Below, one piece after another: positions 60,725 to 64,000 of a stretch of DNA of 64,000 nt. This DNA comes from Micromonospora parathelypteridis (GTDB lineage Bacteria > Actinomycetota > Actinomycetes > Mycobacteriales > Micromonosporaceae). The notes under the pieces were generated by a model. That model had not been told where the DNA came from, did no database searches, and was given only the letters and a program-made list of their open reading frames with translations. Location of the stretch: positions 5,084,001-5,148,000 of the forward strand of contig NZ_JACHDP010000001.1 of NCBI RefSeq assembly GCF_014201145.1. Direction: 5' to 3'. The position numbers and the translations under genes are program-made. Within the stretch, counting starts at the first letter, position 1. Each line of letters starts with the position of its first letter.

Positions 60725-61900
60725 ATGGTCGCTGCCGGTCGGCGCGGAGCGGGCGGGGGCGCTCCGGCCGTCGTCCGACTCTGGGAACGCGCGGCTGGCA
60801 CGCTGCGCGACCGGCTTCTCCGGGTACGCGCCATCGGCGGTCTCGCTGTGCAGGCTGGCCTGGCCGCGGCCCTGTCCTGGATTGTGGCGCACGAGCTGCT
60901 GAACATCTCGCAGCCGGTCTTCGCACCGATCTCCGCCGTCTCCACTCTCGCCGCGTCGGTCGGCCAACGGCTGCGCCGTACCGTCGAGCTGATCATCGGT
61001 GTCACCGTCGGGGTGCTGATCGGCGACCTGCTGCTCGTGGTGATCGGCACCGGGTGGTGGCAACTCGCCCTGATCGTCGTGTTGGCGATCGTGGTCGCGT
61101 TGTTCCTCGCGGGCAGTGCGGCGGTGGTGATCCAGGCCGGGGCGACGGCGGTCCTCATCTGCACGCTCAGCCCTTCCATTCGTGATCTGGAGTTCCCCCG
61201 GTTCGTGGACGCGCTCGTCGGGGGAGGGACGGCGCTGCTGGTCACCGCCGTGTTGCTGCCGCTGAACCCGCTGCGGGTGCTCAACCGGGCCGCACGGCCG
61301 GCGTTGGATCTCCTCATCACCCAGCTCGACGCCACCGCCGGCGCGCTGGCCGAACGTGACGCCGCCCGTGCCCGGACCGCCCGAACCAGGTTGCGGCAGA
61401 ACAAGGACGAGCTGAAGGCGTTCGTCGAGGCGACCCAGGGCGCCCGGGAAGCCAGCACCCTGTCGCCGTTGCACTGGCGCGAACGGCACGGGCCAGTGGG
61501 TCGGTACGCGCGGGCAGCCGAGCCGATCGACCGGGCGATGCGTAACAGCGGAACCTTGATCCGTCGGTCGGTGACGTTGATCGAGGACGGCGAACCGGTT
61601 CCGGAATCACTGCCGCAAGCGGTGGCCGATCTCGCCGAGGCCGTCCGGTTGCTGAAGCGGCAATTCGCCGCCGGTGATGAGCCAAACCGGGCGCGGGAGC
61701 AGGCGCTGCGGGCGGTCCAGGCGGCCGGCAATGCCTATCGGGAGGGTGTCGGCTTCTCCGGTGCGGTGGTGGTGGCGCAGGTCCGGACGACAGTCAGCGA
61801 CCTTCTGGTGGGCACGGGACTGACCCAGGAGGAGGCGAATCACCTGGTCCGGGGCATGTTCGGCGACCTGCGAGCACCCGCCGACCCGCAGCGGGACTAA
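60725..61900 (+). CDS. FUSC-family transporter (aromatic acid exporter-like)
   Basis: A 391-residue protein. The membrane half (about 30-180) has GLAVQAGLAAALSWIVAHEL, PVFAPISAVSTLAASVGQRL and LVTAVLLPLNPLRVLNRAAR, the FUSC/ArAE pattern. The cytoplasmic half is helical with ARTRLRQNKDELKAFVEATQ. Such proteins export aromatic acids or similar toxic metabolites. The start is ATG with a GGGGTAGG element upstream. Confidence 0.88.
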   Translation: MVAAGRRGAGGGAPAVVRLWERAAGTLRDRLLRVRAIGGLAVQAGLAAALSWIVAHELLNISQPVFAPISAVSTLAASVGQRLRRTVELIIGVTVGVLIGDLLLVVIGTGWWQLALIVVLAIVVALFLAGSAAVVIQAGATAVLICTLSPSIRDLEFPRFVDALVGGGTALLVTAVLLPLNPLRVLNRAARPALDLLITQLDATAGALAERDAARARTARTRLRQNKDELKAFVEATQGAREASTLSPLHWRERHGPVGRYARAAEPIDRAMRNSGTLIRRSVTLIEDGEPVPESLPQAVADLAEAVRLLKRQFAAGDEPNRAREQALRAVQAAGNAYREGVGFSGAVVVAQVRTTVSDLLVGTGLTQEEANHLVRGMFGDLRAPADPQRD

Positions 61901-61946
61901 TCGGTGGCGCCGCCATGAGCCATGACTGTTGCGACCTGAGCCAAAG

Positions 61947-61966
61947 TGGTGCCATGATGGTGCCAT
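61947..61966. promoter_or_regulatory. Direct repeat TGGTGCCAT x2, candidate RHH operator
   Basis: TGGTGCCAT at 61947-61955 and 61958-61966, spaced 11 bp start to start, so on the same face of the helix. The second copy covers the start codon of the ribbon-helix-helix gene. RHH proteins bind such tandem short half-sites, so autorepression is likely. Confidence 0.5.
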
Positions 61967-62492
61967 GGAGCTGAGGTCATACGTCGAGAACCTGCGTAAC
62001 GAGTTCGCCGTGGCCGCGGAGGGCGTCGATCCGGAGGCCCGGGTGCTGGCCGAGCGGCTCTTCGCACAGTTGGAGGCGGCCACCCGTCTCACCCTGCTCG
62101 AAGCCCTGTCCGACGCGGCAGACGAGATCACCCGTGAGCTTGCACCCGGTTCGGTGCACGTCCGACTGCGCGGGCGTGAGCCCGATTTCGTGGTGGCGCC
62201 GGCCAGCCCACCAACCGACGAGGCGGGCGAGGCCAGCGGCCCATCGACGCCATCGGCACCACTTCTCGCGCCGCCCGAGGGTGACGACGGTGGCACCTCG
62301 CGGATCAACCTCCGGCTTCCCGACCACCTCAAGGCCAGCGTCGAGGAGGCCGCGGGCCGTGCCGGGCTCTCGGTCAACGCCTGGCTGGTGCGAGCTGTCG
62401 CCGGCGCCATCGGGACGGGCGAAACGGAGCGTCGTCCGCCCCGCCGGGTGGAGCCGCGCTCCGGCCAGCACTTCACCGGCTGGGCCCGCTAA
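61965..62492 (+). CDS. Ribbon-helix-helix (HicB/Arc-type) regulator
   Basis: A 175-residue protein from ATG 61965 (MELRSYVENLRNEFAVAAEG). A helical N-terminal half (about 1-75) and a Pro/Ala/Ser linker precede an RHH fold: TSRINLRLPDHLKASVEEAA, GRAGLSVNAWLVRAVAGAIG. The tail is basic. HicB-type labels are often given, but no HicA toxin is present. It is first in an operon with a DUF4097 protein and an ABC transporter and probably controls it. Confidence 0.88.
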   Translation: MELRSYVENLRNEFAVAAEGVDPEARVLAERLFAQLEAATRLTLLEALSDAADEITRELAPGSVHVRLRGREPDFVVAPASPPTDEAGEASGPSTPSAPLLAPPEGDDGGTSRINLRLPDHLKASVEEAAGRAGLSVNAWLVRAVAGAIGTGETERRPPRRVEPRSGQHFTGWAR

Positions 62493-62566
62493 CCCCCCGT
62501 ACCCCTCTTTCCCCTCGCGCCGCTGACCAGCGGCGACATTCGCCGACCACCTTCCGGGAGACCACC

Positions 62567-63412
62567 ATGCCTGTTTTCGACACACCAGAACCGATAACCG
62601 TCCAGATCGAATTGCCCGTCGGGGACGCCTGGATCGCCGCGAGTGACCGCACCGACACGGTGGTGACGGTGCGACCCCGCGATTCGTCGAGCAAAGCCGA
62701 CGTGAGCGCCGCGGAACAGACCACCGTCGAGTACGCCGCCGGCAAACTGCTGATCAGGGCGCCGAAGAATTGGCGTCGCTACGGATTCTTCGGCAACGGC
62801 CCGTCGGTCGACGTGCTGATCGAGGTGCCGACCGGTTCACGGGTGCACGCCGAGGCGGCGTGGGCGGCGTTCCGCTGCGAGGGTCGGCTCGGCGAGTGCC
62901 GCCTCAAGACCGGAGGTGGGATCCGCCTCGAGGAGACCGGACCGCTGGACATCGACACCAGTCACGGCGAGGTCGCGGTCGACCGCGTTGCCGGTTCCGC
63001 TCGGATCAAGTCCTCATCCGGCAAGGTGCGCATCGGTGCGGTCGACGGCACCGCGGAGGTCAAGAACTCCTCCGGCGACTGCTGGATCGGCCAGAGCGGT
63101 GGAAACGTCCGGATCAACACCGCCTACGGCGACATCACCGTCGACGCGCCGGCGGCCTCGGTGAACGCCCGCACCGCGTACGGCAACGTCCGGCTGGGCG
63201 AGGTCGTACGCGGGTCGATCGAACTGCAGACCTCCTACGGCGCGATCGAGATCGGCATCCGGCGGGGCACCGCCGCCTGGCTCGACGTCAGCTCCAAGCA
63301 CGGTCGAGTGCACAACGCGCTCGAAACGACCGACAGCCCGGCGCAGACCGACGAGACGGTCGAGGTCCGGGCGCACACCTCCTACGGCGACGTCACCATC
63401 CGCCGCGCCTGA
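62567..63412 (+). CDS. DUF4097-family beta-strand repeat protein
   Basis: A 281-residue protein. It begins MPVFDTPEPITVQIELPVGD and consists of repeated short beta strands of about 20 residues, for example HGEVAVDRVAGSARIKSSSG, KVRIGAVDGTAEVKNSSGDC and TAYGDITVDAPAASVNARTA, which should form a right-handed beta-solenoid. There is no signal peptide, so it is probably cytoplasmic. It lies between the RHH regulator and the ABC ATPase; it may be a partner in sensing. No biochemical role is known. Confidence 0.9.
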   Translation: MPVFDTPEPITVQIELPVGDAWIAASDRTDTVVTVRPRDSSSKADVSAAEQTTVEYAAGKLLIRAPKNWRRYGFFGNGPSVDVLIEVPTGSRVHAEAAWAAFRCEGRLGECRLKTGGGIRLEETGPLDIDTSHGEVAVDRVAGSARIKSSSGKVRIGAVDGTAEVKNSSGDCWIGQSGGNVRINTAYGDITVDAPAASVNARTAYGNVRLGEVVRGSIELQTSYGAIEIGIRRGTAAWLDVSSKHGRVHNALETTDSPAQTDETVEVRAHTSYGDVTIRRA

Positions 63413-63445
63413 TCCGGCAGCACACCGACCACAAAGGAGGAAACC

Positions 63446-64000
<555 letters not shown>

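Overview
The window is high-GC DNA with dense genes, frequent GTG starts, GGAGG-type ribosome sites and heavy use of four-base start/stop overlaps. Gene content points to a filamentous actinobacterium, most likely Micromonosporaceae: ECF42 sigma factors with DGPF partners, a nickel superoxide dismutase, F420-linked oxidoreductases, a mycothiol-type PIG-L amidase, LuxR-type two-component systems and secreted plant-polysaccharide enzymes. The family assignment is inference from gene content; no rRNA or tRNA gene is visible.

Layout. 1-4.8 kb: the 5' end of a secreted protein, a YdeI-like protein, and two neighbouring ECF42 sigma/DGPF modules. The second module carries an internally deleted DGPF copy. 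4.9-10 kb: a DinB-like protein, a membrane protein, a cupin, and a wrbA-MFS operon divergent from marR over a perfect 34-bp palindrome. 10.2-13.1 kb: a cysteine-rich secreted protein with a phospholipase A2-like His-Asp motif, followed by a foldase-like lipoprotein, a membrane protein and a hydrolase. 13.1-18.7 kb: a histidine kinase/response regulator pair and a FtsX-type ABC exporter, with matching palindromes before each unit. 19.1-33.5 kb: a carbohydrate island with a FadR-type regulator, aldo/keto reductase, a 1182-aa ThuA/sugar-dehydrogenase/PKD/CBM6/ricin protein, a complete sugar ABC importer with a ketose-epimerase-like enzyme, and a pectate lyase. 33.6-35.4 kb: sodN followed by a radical SAM gene. 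35.5-42.8 kb: HAD and IMPase-like hydrolases, an Ig-repeat surface protein, a DUF1801 protein, an F420-reductase-like protein and paired luciferase-like monooxygenases with a MarR regulator. 42.8-48.2 kb: a DUF4132 gene and partner, a nitroreductase-like protein, a lipoprotein and an ArsR regulator. 48.4-51.9 kb: a GH10 xylanase, a PIG-L amidase and an epoxide-hydrolase-like protein. 52.0-53.8 kb: a translationally coupled rtcB-prfH pair, an RNA-repair/ribosome-rescue module. 54.0-57.3 kb: a gene broken by an in-frame stop, a SnoaL-like protein, an ice-binding/collagen-like/LPXTG surface protein and a methyltransferase. 57.4-64 kb: an NAD(P)-binding protein, a 744-aa membrane protein with a serine-hydrolase motif, a FUSC transporter, and an RHH-DUF4097-ABC operon that runs off the window.

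Several groups look functionally linked. The sugar importer, epimerase, aldo/keto reductase, pectate lyase and xylanase fit growth on plant cell-wall material. The F420-type proteins fit F420 redox metabolism. The most notable units are rtcB-prfH, the sodN/radical-SAM pair, the PLA2-like secreted protein with its foldase-like neighbour, the collagen-like ice-binding surface protein, and the kinase/exporter locus with paired operators. No CRISPR array, prophage or insertion sequence was seen.
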